From the NCBI GenBank assembly GCA_013398015.1, contig VZRR01010248.1, positions 62,001 to 126,000 of the forward strand: a DNA stretch of 64,000 nucleotides, written 5' to 3'. Below, in pieces: positions 13,171 through 27,110 of the stretch (its first letter is position 1; every line of letters starts with the position of its first letter). The position numbers and the translations under genes are program-made. This DNA comes from Oreocharis arfaki. Lineage: Eukaryota; Chordata; Aves; Passeriformes; Paramythiidae. The notes under the pieces were generated by a model. It made no database searches and was not told the origin of the DNA. It was given only the letters and a program-made list of their open reading frames with translations.

Positions 13171-16100
13171 TTCCCTTTGGTGGAGTATATCAGCTTCTAT
13201 AGATATTTCTCTTTTTAAGACTTTCAGGCAATCCAGACATTTAATATTTCCACTGGAAGTTCACTGTATTGTACTCTTATCCAGAAGATAATGTGTAGAT
13301 ATTTTTCTTAATTAAAGAAATCTTTTAGTTTTACATTTCCTAGCTATCTGCAAATGCTTCTTTACAAGATAAGACTATATTTTCCTGGTTAACTCTTTAT
13401 TTATTGTCCCAAAACTCCTTTTTCCCCACTTGTGTCTATATTTTCTTCTAATCTGCATGTTAACAAATGTACATTTGTAAATGGAACCTATAGATATTCA
13501 ATATTAATGGCTCTAGATTTTTAACAGATATGTCAATGCTCATCATTTGAGCTATTACCTAGATTTGGTCTCAATATAGTTCAAAAACACATTAAAAATA
13601 CTTCTGTGATTCTAGCACTAACATAGCTGGAGTTTCTCTGTCCCCTGAAGGCTGTGTGAAGAATAGGTTGATTTCAATATTATCCTATTTTAATTTTTTT
13701 TCTTTTTAAAAAGTTATGGAATACTCTCAGATCTTCTGAAAATATGTATCCTTTTGAGAAACAATTTTCAATATACACATATATTTAATTTCTATGCATT
13801 TTATGAAAAAATATTCATTTTTATTAATTCTCAGTTTTTGAGTTTTCATCATTTTTATTTAATTCTTGTCACTTGAGTAAAAATACATTTTATTTACCTT
13901 TTTCAAATTCATAAATATTTTAAATTTGGATTTTTCTATTTTTTGCATTTTCCTGTGATAACCTTTCAAAAACTGCTCATGGCATAGGAAGTGGCAGGTG
14001 GATAAAATTGAAGGGGGAAAGTTGATACAGTTCTGCTAAAATGTTTTAATTAAAAATTCAAGCAGGAAATACAAGAACTGCAAAAGTGTATTTGTATTAC
14101 TGTATTTATAGAGATAGAGAAAGTATGAACAGCTTTTTGAAGTGTTTCAACTAGTTTTGTTAATCGAATTTTTCTCTAATCTGAAAAGGCATCTGAATCT
14201 GAACTTTGGCAGAGAGTTGACAAAAATCTGAACTCACTATAATGGTTTTCCATTAAAATATTAGGTATTTTTAAAAAGTTTTTGCACTACTATTTGACAA
14301 TAATTTTTATGTATATATTGCCTAAATTTCTCACTACTTCTGTCTTTGTAAAACTGACTTTTTTACTCACTTTTGTTAATATTATTGAAGAAAAACAAGA
14401 TAAACTGATTTTAAAATATTTCATAGCAATGAGTATATCTCTCTATTTGTTACATATACTGCTCAAAATCAGTTGGAGGGGTTTTGGCAAGTTTTTTAGC
14501 CTGTTTTTGCTATTAATTCTCTTACCCAATTTTATATAAGAATTTAAGTGGCAGGAGTAATTAACAGGATTGTGGTGTGGTAGTTCTCCATAGGAAAGAT
14601 ATGTGCCAAATACTAACTCCTGTGTAACATTTACAAACAAGAATTCTAGCTGCATTGGAATGTCAGTATGTAATTTTATCTGCAGATTAGGTTTTTCTTC
14701 CTCCGCTTTGAACCAGAGTGATCACTTCAGGCTGCTGATCACGTTTGCTTTCACATCTATCCATTCTTGTTTACTTCCTTTATTTCCAACCCTTTTATTT
14801 AGCTCTTTCCAAATTAGTCTTCAGATTTTATGTTATTTTTGAGCAGAAGCACTGGGATCTGTTACAAGCAATGTAAGGATTTTTAGAACAGATTCATACA
14901 AATCCTTTGAAATTCTATTTTGTTTCTTATGTCATGACTCAAATTTTCCCAATTGTTCAAATTTATGCATTTGTAGTTCCTCCTCAGCTAGTTATGCTGG
15001 GCTTTAACTCACCGTGTTTACGAGCTACTGAGGTCGTACATCCACCATGTTTCTGTCAAGTCTCCTACATCATTTCCCCTGTTAGTCACAGCTTCCAATT
15101 TCTCCTTGTTTGTCCTTCAAGCTTCTTGTGTTAGCATGCAGGTATTTTATTATATTTCATATATGCCTGAAAGCTCTCTGGGATTGATGTACTGGCATCC
15201 TTGTGAAGTATTTGAAAGTTCTTCATACTCATCTTCTGCTAAAGAGCTTTTCTCCTTTCTCCTCCTTATCATGCTGAAGAATATTATTTATTTAATATAT
15301 GTAATTGATCTAACCACTAAATCAGTGGCCCAGAACAATCAATTCATCTGTATTTATTTCAATCAACTGTTAGTTCTCATCACTCCTTAAAGGCTGCAAA
15401 ACACAAATGTATATCATGCTTAAAGAAAGATGGAGAGATGAGTAAGAGAGATTAAGAGGGATTTATGAAGATTTACATTGCTGCCCTAGCATAGTACAAA
15501 ACATGTTTGTCTTATTCCCTTAAGAATTATAACTTGTGTATTGCATGAAAGAAAGTAGAGGGATTGGGACTCAGCTCAATTATCTTTATGCCAAGAAACC
15601 CCTCCCAAAATAACAACTGAGAGAGTATGAAGTTTGGTGTCCCAGAACAAGTGAAGCTAAAAACCCCACTTACTGATGGCAGGGCCAGGCTTCCCATGGC
15701 CCTTTCCAGCCAGCCTGGAGTTGCAGATTCTAAGAGTGGATTGGCCCTTGCCTTCCTCGTTTCCAAGCCACAGGGACCCAGACTTGACATAAATAAACTG
15801 GGTATTGTACAGCAGCAGTAAAAACTTTGCAGAGAGTGAACAGAAATATTCTATAATCAGGTACCTCCAAAAAGCAGAAATTTCCTTCAGTTTGGATTGC
15901 AATATGAAGGGGGAAAGGTAGGGTATGATCTAATTAGTTTTTCAGTAAAAATTACTCAACAATTGAATAAGCAAATATAATCAATGGGCCACATAAAAAT
16001 TAGTTATATAAAGAAATGTGAAGAAAATACTGGTGACGATTAAAACCTGAAACCTATGGCCAGAAATTTCAAAAGTAAAAGCCCACTTCTTTCAGCTAAT

Positions 16101-19100
16101 TGTGCACAGACTTTGCAGTTACAGGTGCAAAACCTTCACTGGAGAAATGGCAGCTATCATTCACTAAAGCTGTAATCTTGCAAATGCAACCATGTGACTA
16201 ATCCCAATTGAAGTCAGGCATCTGCTTATCCCACGTTCGTAGGAGAGTAGATCAGGAACTCCAGATTGTTCTGTTTTGTCTGAGGGGAAAAAGGGAAAAT
16301 AATTAAAATTATTTTTCAAGAGAATGCAAATAAGGCTGGCTCATAAAATGAGCACAAGGGCATTTGTTAAAATTACCAGGCAAACAATTTCAAATTAATA
16401 AATGGAAATGTTTTTTAATGTAATGAATAATTAGACTGTGAAATTTACTGTTAAATTATATTATTGACACAAATAGTGGAGCAGGAATAAGAAAAGATTT
16501 ATAAACTGCATATGAATAAAAACTGCATAGGCAATAAAAACAGAATAGGCAGAAAAATATTAGGTACTATTGGCTGCTATAGTGCATGTCAGAATGCAAT
16601 GCTCATCAGCTGTGGTCATGAAAAAGGGGAAATGAACTTCCCTGTATCTCTATTTTCCTTTGTCATTGAACATCAGGCAGGATTTATGTGCCATTGAGCA
16701 TCTATTTTCTCTACCTTGGTGCATAATTTTAGCTAATAAGTTTTGATTTATAATACTCTTGAAAGTCTCATGCTGTAACTCAGCAAATTTTCAAACTCTC
16801 ATCTAAAATTTTGAAATGCTAAAATGCTACTTTGAAAACTCTAAACATCCATATTAAAACATTTCCCTAGTAAGTGTGAGTAGTTGGACAGACATATCAG
16901 AAAAGCAGGGATATACAAGTACTGCAATACCCACACTACCAGATGCTTTAAAAAGGGAACAAGAAATGCCATCAAGCCATATGATCCATAGAAGCCTTCC
17001 AAAATAATTTTGCTGAGGTTCAAGAAGAGAGGTTTGCAGGCCTGTCTATAAATCATTTTGATGTTTTCTAAAAGGCCAACAAAGTGATAAGGTTAAAATA
17101 AAGTATTTTATTTCTCCGCGTAAACTTTATCAGAGTGAAACAGGAAATCACTTTGATTTTGTAACCAATATTCTTTATGAATTTTCTGCTTTTGCATAAT
17201 AATTATCTGATGAGCCCTACTGTTATTACATGATTTTATTTCTGTCTAACTCTGTGACATTTAGATTACTGAAGGATACAGCCATGCATTTTCACAGAGA
17301 AGGAGCTGAAGAAAGAGTTTTAGTATTCCTGAAAAACTTGCAAAGTAAGTTTGTGATATTTCAGCTGGGAATATACCTCTTCTTTGCCTAAGGGACTTAC
17401 TGTCTTTTATGAGGCTTGCTTAGTCTAACACAGATTTTTAAAGAGAGAGAGAGAGAAGACTAGAAAACATCTGTGAGTGACTAACTTAACTAGGAGGATG
17501 ATGAAGTGACAAAACAACAAAAACATACCTCTTATTCTGTTGAAAGAAACTTATCACATCCTAGTGCTGTGGAACATTTCAGGAAGCCACTCATGCATTT
17601 AATCTGTACTTGCATTTACTCATGAACTTCTGTCTAGAAAATGAATGATATAATGAAAAGGATTCAATGAAACTGCAATTTATTCCCCAAACTTTATCAT
17701 GAATATGAGGATGGTTCTTGTCCTCGGCTGGCGTCAGTTTAAGAGTAACATTAACCCTTACTGCAAGTGTACAAAATGAAGTATTTCCCCTCATAGCACC
17801 AATTGAAATGATGAAACAAACAGGAAGAGTCAGCTTTCATCTCTGATTTCAGTGGACTTCACAGACATGAACCCATCCTGATCAAAACTAGCAAACTTGT
17901 ACCATTGGTCCAGTCTAACATTTCCCCCACTCCCCAGCCCTCTGATTCATGGACCTGGTTAAGGACAGGAGATGGACCCAGCTGAGAAGCCTGCTGTGAT
18001 TAATGCTGCTGCTGCGTAAGGGGCAGATGGCACAACACTCATTGATAGATTTATCAATTCTGCCTCTAGAAGAGGTAGCTTGGCATATTCTTTTTGCATC
18101 CTCGAGGTTAAAAGGAAGCCTGCCTGGTTGGGGGTTGAGGCACTGTGCCCACTGAATATGAAAATTAAAGAATCAGCTACTTGTTTGGACAAAAGCAAGA
18201 ATTACTGGCATGACTGGAGAGACCTTATATTAATTTAAATTTAAAAAAAAAAAAAAGACTAATTTATTCCATCTACGAGAGTAATGAACAGTCTTTTCAA
18301 CAGAGAAGTTAAATATTTGTCATCCTTCTCAGGGAGGTATTTTGATAATGATTTCTGTATTAACCTTTCTATTTCATTGTTTGGAGCTGAACTGGAAAAA
18401 AACACCTGTTTGGGATCGAACCGATTCAAAATTTAAATTGTTTCAGTAAAATAGAATTAAATAGAGAACTTCCCTCTTTTTATGTTTTGTCTTATAAACA
18501 TGTATCCTTGTACTTCTCTTTCACAGGAAGTGTAAAGCGTAGGCTGACTTTCTCAAGCAGGGACTTAAGGTAGACTATAGGTTTTAATATTTAGTTGGCT
18601 GATAAAAGAGAGCTATTACAGCCTTTTCTCTCTATATTATCTTCCCATTTCTTCTCTTTGTCAGCTCAAGTATTTGACCTTTTTCTGAATTTCCTGATAG
18701 ATTTGGAATGAGCCAAACTTCATTTTTCATCAAATTTACTATTTGTAACAGAATAGAATAACTATATTTAGCTTTAATGCCAGTGATGAGGAAAACAGAA
18801 GTGATGCCAGAGCTAAAAGAAACACTGACTGGGACAATGGCCAAGGGCTGTATAGAACAAGTCAAAATGATTCTTCAGTTCTCCTGGTGTCACCTGAAAC
18901 TGGATTCTCAAAGCTGGCATAACTTCTCTTCTGCCTGATGTAATTACAGAAAGAAAGTATGGTAATCCACCTGAAGTCTGGGTTTCTCTGTCACAAGTGT
19001 GTTCATTCTTGTTAAGGATGATCCTCAATGCAACAAAGAAAAAACCCTCAAAATATGTAAATTTTGTTAATATCACCTGCTGCTTTGAGATTTTTGTCTC

Positions 19101-20368
19101 TACTCCTGATCTTCCCATTTTAACTTAGACCAGTGACACAACACCTCCTTGCCACCTGAGTAACCACCAACAAGATCAACGGAGATTTAAGTAGTCACAG
19201 TTTTTTGCAGCTGGTGAGATTGAGGAAAGTTCTAGGGAACTGAGAAACTCCCGTGATTGTTGTCTCGAGTGAGTTGTAAAGAAAGGATGAGAATTTACAG
19301 TGATGGTCTTCATCACTAGTGATAGTGTTGGGAATCTGCTCTTTTGGCTGCAGTTGAAGGAAAGGTGGACATCCCAAAAAAGCAGGAGGTGTACATAACA
19401 CCCACATGGACCATAGGTGTTCCACTGGGAAATTAATGAAAACTAATTAGTTGGATTTCCCTGGCTGGTGTTTGAATGGCTGAGTTAATTTCTAGATGTA
19501 TTGTTTTTCACTGTCAGTACTGCTCTGAGAGCAGCAGAATAACCCAGCCTGTAAAGAGCCAGCTTGGCTCTTGAGCTGTAGAAAAGAAGGTCGCAGGGAC
19601 TACATTTTTATGTATGGGACTACAATATTATCTACACTTTTTTTTTAACTGAAGATTAATACAATATTTCTAGGCATACACTCATCTTTTAGCTATTATG
19701 TTTTTAAGGGTAGGAGTGCAAATGCAAAGCCTGATCCATGTAAAAGGGGAAGAGAGATACTCAGCTAAATACCTGCACCATGGCTGTGCCTCTGTTGAAA
19801 CATCTATTGTATAGGCTTTAAGGAAATGTTTGTGTCACTTCATTCTTCTCTGCTTAAAATGAAGGCACTGTTGTCTCTTAAACTTTCATACCAATGAATT
19901 TTTAAGACCACTGAGGTGGTTGTCTAGAAATAACTGTGTCAGGTCCATTTTACTGAACATATTGCTGCCATTTATCAAGTATTCTTGTTGAAAAATTGCT
20001 TCATTTGAATCCTTTCTGCCTTCATGCAAATAATCATGATCGTCTAGCAGGCCTGGCTGGAAATCCATAACATAGGGTAGAATGAAGAGATGTGAGTTTG
20101 GCTATGCCTATGCCCACATTATATAATTTATTCAACTCCATTTCAGTTTGGATTATTAAGAGGGAAAGGCTTTGATTCCTTGGGGTTTCACTTTTATATT
20201 TTTCAAATCCTGTACTGCCTAGTGTGTAACTCTGAAGTTCCTTGCAGCTGCTCGCTGCTGTTCTTTCAGGCCAGGCAGTCATAACAAAGCCTCTCCAAGC
20301 CTGCTCTCCAAGGACACTCAGTCAGTCTTAAGCCCAAAACGTGTAAACCAACATCTAGAGAAGGGGGG
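13171..20368. other. AT-rich unique sequence, no gene seen
   Basis: Mostly AT-rich with no recognised mobile element. A small GC-richer patch at about 15620-15830 contains an 'aataaa' near its right end, but I could not assign it to a family. There is a (GA)n microsatellite at 17442-17456 and an A15 run at 18243-18257. Open frames reach 101 codons (minus strand, 18813-19118) without coding features. Confidence 0.5.
17442..17456 (+). repeat. (GA)n microsatellite
   Basis: A short perfect AG dinucleotide run, about seven units. Confidence 0.9.
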
Positions 20369-20610
20369 TGAGCTTGGAGAAATTACATCATTTAGCTAAA
20401 GTTTTAATTGGAGAATTTATGCTGATATGCAAATGGACCAAACCTATAAAAGTGTAAAGAACTCGTGACTTGTTGTCCATCTTAGGGTCTATTTTGGCAA
20501 TAGCCTTTGGCTCCCCAGCATGAACCTTCGAAGGCCTTTCAAATAAATATCCACCGTTATTCCCTTACTCCTGTCTAGTCTCTGCTTCTAGGTAGCCTCT
20601 CAAGGCATCA
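20369..20610 (+). mobile_element. Compact endogenous retrovirus LTR (solo)
   Basis: The segment has promoter and polyadenylation signals in the order expected of an LTR: TATAAA at 20445-20450, AATAAA at 20542-20547 about 95 bases downstream, and a C/T-rich U5 ending 'ctctcaaggcatca' at 20610. The putative start is 'tgagcttgga' at 20369, giving TG…CA ends and about 240 bases. The 'tgatatgcaaatgg' stretch before the TATA box resembles the U3 of short avian LTRs. No clear target-site duplication is visible at these ends, so the 5' limit is uncertain. No retroviral body adjoins it. Confidence 0.6.
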
Positions 20611-21493
20611 GTTACATGTGGAAAAATCCAGACTTCATTATTTGCATTTCCACCAGCAAAAACACTGTAGAAAGAACAGTACACTCATAAGAAGCATAAA
20701 ATAAGTATTAAATAGATTATTTCATATTTTATTTCATTTTTCATCCTGTAAATTATATCTACTTAATATATTAACTTCTAATATGCCTTTGACATGCTAG
20801 TTTCAGCAGATGAACCCCCTCCCCAAGATTTTAAAACACAATGTATGTATTTATCTAATGTGTAACCTATCATCTGTTTCAGCTAAATCTCTACATGCCA
20901 GAAATCTACCCCACTAATTTCATAAAGTCAAATTCATATGAGAAAGTCTCTGATGTGAAGACAATGTCAACATTCAAATAGTCAGATAATAAAATTAAAA
21001 AACATTTTCCTCTCCTGCCTACACTGCAGCTTCAAATGCCACAACTTTTAGAGGCATTGCTCTTGTTTGAATCTGTTAAGTGATCTTGGAATTTGGACAG
21101 CAGCAACACAAGCTTTCAGCAGAAATACTGAAGTCAGCTAATATCCTACATTGTTATTGCTTTCCTCGGTTTTATCTTTCCTTAAATGGCTTCTTTTCTT
21201 TTATATACTGTAGAGTTTTGTTGACCAAGATGGCTGTTCAGTTTAATTATCCAAAATTCCTGCTCAGAAGAACTTTTTAGTCTTAATTATGTTGTTAATT
21301 AAATATTAACGCCTTCTCCCTGAAGATATGTTTGGTGTGCCTGGCCTGATTCAGAGAGGGAGGTACTGCCTTGAATTAAGCACTGGCCCAATGGGATACT
21401 CATCACACCTCACAGCCCCTGGTACGGGAATGGCCTACAAAGCCAATCAACAGGAAACAATGAAAGCACTCCATAATCTTTTTATTTTCAGGA
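20611..21493. other. AT-rich unique sequence, no gene seen
   Basis: Nothing recognisable between the compact LTR and the next CR1 copy. Confidence 0.55.
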
Positions 21494-21812
21494 CACAGAG
21501 TCATAGAATGGTTTGGGTTGGAAGGGTCCTCAAAGATCATCTTGTTCCAAACCCCTGCCATGGGCAGCAACGCCTTCCACTAGACCAGGTTGCTCAGAGC
21601 TCCATCCAACCTGGCCTTGGACACTTCCAGGGATGGGGCATCCACAGCTTCTTAAGGAAACCTGTGCCAGTGCCTCACCACCCTCACAGTAAAGAATTTT
21701 TTTTCCTAATATCTGATCTAAACCTCCTCTATGTCAGTTTGAAGCCATTCACCCTTGTCCTGTCACTCCATGCTCTGTAAATAGTCTCTCTCCATCTTTC
21801 CTATAAGAGCTA
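21494..21812 (-). mobile_element. CR1 LINE, 3' part
   Basis: The plus strand begins 'cagagtcatagaatggtttg' and continues 'gttggaagggtcctcaaaga', 'ctgccatgggcagc' and 'cctggccttggacacttcca'. This is the avian CR1 3' region on the minus strand. It is truncated after about 320 bases, in the 'tctctctccatctttcct' stretch. The 150-codon plus-strand frame at 21328-21780 is mostly this repeat read antisense and is not a gene. Confidence 0.93.
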
Positions 21813-24800
21813 CAACCTTTACAGTGAAGTTTCCCTGTGATTCAGATATATTTTGTTCATAAATTTTGTTCGTATATTTTGTTCTGCATCTCCAAGGATC
21901 TCTTCTCTTCTATCAGATTTTAGCTCTGGCTGCTGCCAGCCTTACTAAGCACCAGCCACTGATCTCGAAAACTACTGTGTGTAATCAGATCTTAGGGGAA
22001 TGCTTCATCTGTGAGTGGATTTCCCAGTTCAGTACATCCTAATTAACCAGCACAACCTAATCATAGAGAAGGCGACCTTGTTAAAATTAGTTTTATTTGC
22101 CAAATTCCATTAAGTCAACCTTTTTGTCTTTTAACTTAAAAGCAAACAGAGTGTGAGAATTGATTATATTTTATTTTTGTGGTGAAAGAAGGTTTTTCCT
22201 CCTGAGGTATTTGATCATGGAGTCTTAAGACTAGCCCTGAGTACTTGATATATCAATTGGATTGTCTGCCACAGCATTTTATTTCTTGACAGATTCTTTT
22301 AGAAATAGCATTTGTTGTTAAATTATTTGTTAGATTATTCTTCCCTTGAAGGACTGTCCTTCTAACCTTTCTTTTATTTCCCACATGTACAGCTGAAAAT
22401 GCTGAACTTTCAAATACAGATGGCAGTAACTAGACTTGTATGTGTCATATGTTCTGCTTATTTCAATAAATTCCTGTCATCTTGTAAATTTTAATTTTTC
22501 AAATGCCTCCTATCTAATATGTTCAGCCATGATGATTTTTAGTGGCTTATTTTAAACAGACAAGTGGAACTATTTAATTTCATCTTGATTCATTTGTCTA
22601 GTGGAACAAAATCATACTAAGTAAAATATTCATCTTCCCTGACAAGACCTGTTCTATAGCAACCATATTTGTCTTCAATACCATTAAAACGATCAAAGCA
22701 TTTACTCTTAAATAGTATCTTCACACTATGACAAGAACAGTTTCTTTCTTGCAGTTCTCATTCATTACATCTTTTATGAACAATAGGTTTGTCCTTCCAT
22801 TTTCTAGGCTGCACAAAAATGTATTTCTGCTCTCTATAAAATCAAAAGTTAACAGATTAGTAAATACTTTGTAGGGAAGATGCATTGTGTTATTCCAGAA
22901 AACCCTAATAACAGAAGCTGTAGAGCTAAGGACATTTTATTCAATTGTGGATTATTAATTGGGTTGAACTTCTTTTTCTCCTTAATTCATCACATGAACA
23001 TCCTTCTTTCCCAAGGAAATCTAATAACTCTTGAATGCTGTAATCAATGAATGCTTGATCGATACATTCATAGTCAGATTCACGGAGTTAATACAGCCTA
23101 TCATCGCAGTGTTCAATTGACATGTCTAAGGAAATATTAGGTCAAGATTAAAACTTCTGATAATTAGAAAGTGCTTCTTTGTCTGAATGAGATTTTTAAA
23201 ATAAGAGGAAGATGTAGTTGCAGTTTGCAACAAAAGATAGAGATATTCCACTGAGCTTTCAGTGTATTTCAGATGAATTCTATTCTACTAGAAATAGGGT
23301 GTTAAAGTGGAAGAGTGGCAACTAGCACAAAATAATTCTTTAATGGGATGATAAATGCACAGTTTTATACTCGACTCTTTCTGTGTGTATGTTGCAGGGT
23401 GGTGGACTTTTAGTTATGCAATGCAATAAGTAAAAATCTTTCATAAATGCCTCTAATTTACAAATTTTTATTTTATTTTTAAAAGGTTTTAAAAACAATA
23501 ATTATGATCTACTTAAATTTGTCCAGTTTTTATCCAACTGCATAGAGGTGGGGGGTGAGGGGTAAACCAAACAACAAAAACATATAGGACATTTTAGTCA
23601 AAAAAGAACTTTTCCATTGGAAATGGTGACCAGTTCAACATCTAGTTCCAGTTCTGCAGGGAAGTGTTTGGGGGAAGTTCTGTGGCAAACTTCAGCAACT
23701 TCATCTCTTCATCTGTAGGTTGCAGGGAAAGCAGATACTCTAGTTGTCTGAGTAATGCATGAGAGAGGAATGGATACCCAAGTTATCCCATATTTCCTAT
23801 GCAACTTGTTAGAAGTTTTGCTCCTAAATCAACCAGAAAATAGAAATATACTCACTTGCAGAGGTAGGAATTATATAATAATTGAATCTATGTTATGCAG
23901 AACAAGCCCAATTGAAAAACATTATTATGTACAGCAGAGCATGCAATTACCCAGCACACAGAGCATGACCAATCTCGCCTTTGAAGTGGAGCACCAGATG
24001 TATCAGTTCTAATTTGCCAACATCAGAGCACAACACTGCACACTTTGCTACGTTTGGGTTTTGCTTGATCTCATGTTTAGTGCAGGGAAGATCTAAAAAT
24101 CGTTTCACAAAAACAAAAGTGGGACTTTTTTTCCAAAGATGTTCTTGAAAGAAGAAAAGGAAGTAACAATGTTATAGAGAATATAGGATATATTTCCTTT
24201 TAATTATTAAATACAGTTTATGATATATTGTAAACCACTGAATTCTGACTCTTTCAAAATAATTGCAGCCTTTGGCCAAACCTCTGTTACTGCAAGATAA
24301 ATCTAGAGTCTTGGGTTTTTTTGTTGTTGTAAGGTTTTCCCGAAAAATTAAAACTTTTAAGAAATAATCACACTCAGGCTGACGAGACCAACATTAAGGT
24401 CCTTCCACTTTCTTTCTTATTATCTGTCAAAATCACACATGTGGAAAGTGCTCATTGTTGCTATAAATGTAGTTTATGCAGGAAAAAATAAAATATAAAA
24501 AAAAATGTAGAGCTCAGAAGCTCTACTGAATTGAAGAAATGTTTTCATTTTGTACATTAGTTCTCACATAACCAAGCATTTCCCAAAACAACCACTTTCA
24601 CAGCTCAAGAGAACTGCATATTTTTATCAAATTCCCTGCTGCCTGTTTTGCTGCAGTTATGAATATTTTAAGTATGTTTTTAATAGCTTAGTTGAAGAAA
24701 TATTCCTTCCGTACAATAAGTAGGATGCACAACAAAACCGTGTTTATTTCAGTCCAAGGAAGCACAGACTTCTTCACTCTGTGGAGATGGGCACTGCAAT

Positions 24801-26687
24801 ATAACATGATGTTAAGCTAATGATGGGGAAGATAAGCATTCTCATGGTGGAGTTTGAAAATACTGCCAAGTCCTTAATGTTCAGAAAATGCCTGAAAACT
24901 TGCATCTGCTCTCACGGGAAGCTGCTATAGTAGTGAATGCTACCCACAGAATATTTAACATTTTTCATTGCTCTTTGATGGCATCTGTTCCCTGAGGTAG
25001 CTTACATAAGGTATGGTATTTCTAACTGGAAGCCAGATAAGGATCAGACATACAGTAATTTCTCTTTGCTGATGTTTTCAGTAATTCTTCATGGATGACA
25101 CAATAATTTACTCTGCTTATATCTCTGATAACCTAAATGAAGAACACCCCTTTGCTGAGTGTCAGGAGTTTTTTTCAAGCCTAAGGGATTTTTTTAATTC
25201 TAAATATTACAGGTTCCTAACCTGAAAATTTGCATTTTGTATAAAAAGACCAAAAAAATGGGGAAAAGAATACCACATACCAGCTGAATGAACAGATGGG
25301 TAGGAGGAAATTTTTAGAGTCATCATCTGGCTTTGAACAAAGAGAAGGGAAAGTTTGTCATTTCTCAGAAAAACACTTGACACTAGGTCTGAAGTCTCCC
25401 GGATGAAGAGCTTCAAGCTTTAGATGGATGCTGGCTATTTTGGCTTTGTTGAGTTATATTTAATAAAGGAAAAGACTGGCATGTTCTATTTATTTCTATA
25501 TTTATTTCTGTGCTCAGTAAGACCAGTTCTAAATGTTATCTATGTTTGTATCTAACCTTCTTAGGCTAACGTGAGAGAATAATAAAGTTTTTTTTTCCTC
25601 ACATTGTTGCCTTCTGGATTATGACATCTATATGAAGAAATACAGGAGTTTTGTGTTTGCTCATACAAATGCAAACCAAATGAAGCGACAAATGACACTG
25701 ACACAAAAGAGTGCTTATGTGAGCCAGTGGCTTTGAAGTACTTTAGCATCATATTAATTGGGGAATATGGGGGAAAGGTTTGTTTGCTGGTTGTTGTGAG
25801 TTTCTTTTACCTGCTGTGAACCCACAGGAAAATGTGGCATTGTAGTCATAATCAGTAAAATAAATTTGATTTAACAATTTGAGATCTTCTATCAAGCTTA
25901 TACCACCTGGATGAGTTTAGGACAGTTTTTTCTAAATTATTACGTCAAATTTACTCATTAGTTTTCTTTATAAATCTACATTTTTTTTCTGAAGAATGTT
26001 TGTGAGATGTCCTCAGCAAGATTGTTGGTTCTTTTTAGTCAAAGGCAAAACAGATCACACTTTCCCTGAGATGATCTGCGCCATGTTATGCATAGCTCAT
26101 AGCAACGTATCTCACAAATGTCTTGATGTGTTTGGTTACGCATTTCTACTACTAGAGTCCAAAATACTCCAGATAGTTTCCACTAAACACAGTAATGGTG
26201 TATGCTAACCATAAGAGTTAATGTGGTACTTTGGCAGATGCCACACTGGATGTTTCATTCTTTTTTTCTCTGTCTTTATATTTTGTCACTGCTGCTCCAG
26301 CCAGCTTAAAACCTAAACTGTTTTTGCCAAATGTTATGGGTTTTCATTTATGTTGTTGCTCACAGATTTGATTAATTCAGTTTTTGGCACATGAAAGCTT
26401 CAAAACTAAAGCTCCATCTGATGTTGGAGCCCCTTTCTGGTGCCTTGGTTTATTTTAATTTTAGATTTTCTTGTCTTTATTTAAATAATTCTAATATGGC
26501 TGTGGGTAGCAAACACTACACCTGGTTTGTTTTTGACACAAGCCTTGTTCACAGAATGGCTGGTACAACAACATGATCTGCTCATTCAGATAGACAAGGT
26601 CACCATAACATTACACACCAGATGGCACCAGCTTCTGTCTCCCACATCCAAGCACTGCCATTAGACTTTTCAGTATTCAGGGTGGGA
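21813..26687. other. AT-rich unique sequence, no gene seen
   Basis: No mobile element recognised. A G-rich run 'ggtggggggtgaggggt' lies at about 23547-23563. The longest open frame is 85 codons (plus, 23755-24012), with no good acceptor upstream and no recognisable protein similarity. Confidence 0.5.
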
Positions 26688-27110
26688 ACCGTAGAATGGT
26701 CTGAGTGGGAGGGGATCTTAAAAATCATCTCATTCCTACTCCCTTGCCATGGGCAGGGAGCCTTCCACCAGACCAGATTGCTCAGAGGTCCATCCAACCT
26801 GGCCTTGAACACTTCCAGTCATAGTGCAGCCACAGCTTCTCTGCGCAACCTGTACCTCATCATCCCCACAGTAAAGAATTTCTTCTTTATCCCTAACATA
26901 AATATTCCTTATCCAGTCTGAAGCCATTCCTCCTTGTCCTATCACTACAGTTCCTGACAAGGAGTCCCTCTCCAGGCTACCTGCAGCCCCTGCTCTGAGG
27001 TCAGAAGGTGCTCTGAGGTCTCCATGTGACCTCTTCTCCAGGATGAGCAACCTGCACTTTCTCTGCCTTTGTAGAGAAGGTGAAATATCCTTCAGCATCT
27101 TGCCTGTTCA
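26688..27110 (-). mobile_element. CR1 LINE, 3' part, diverged
   Basis: The minus-strand CR1 3' region starts near 'ccgtagaatggtctgagtgg'. It then has 'ttgccatgggcagggagcct', 'catccaacctggccttgaac' and 'acctcttctccaggatgagc'. It is more diverged than the copies at 12.3 and 21.5 kb, with several small deletions. Open frames of 99 and 120 codons here are repeat-derived. Confidence 0.9.

Noticed and set aside
21328..21780. 150-codon open frame
   Set aside because: Most of it is the CR1 3' region read antisense ('cctggccttggacacttcca' and neighbours).
23755..24012. 85-codon plus-strand frame that looks peptide-like
   Set aside because: No usable acceptor or promoter upstream and no recognised similarity. 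Many frames of this size occur across the window.
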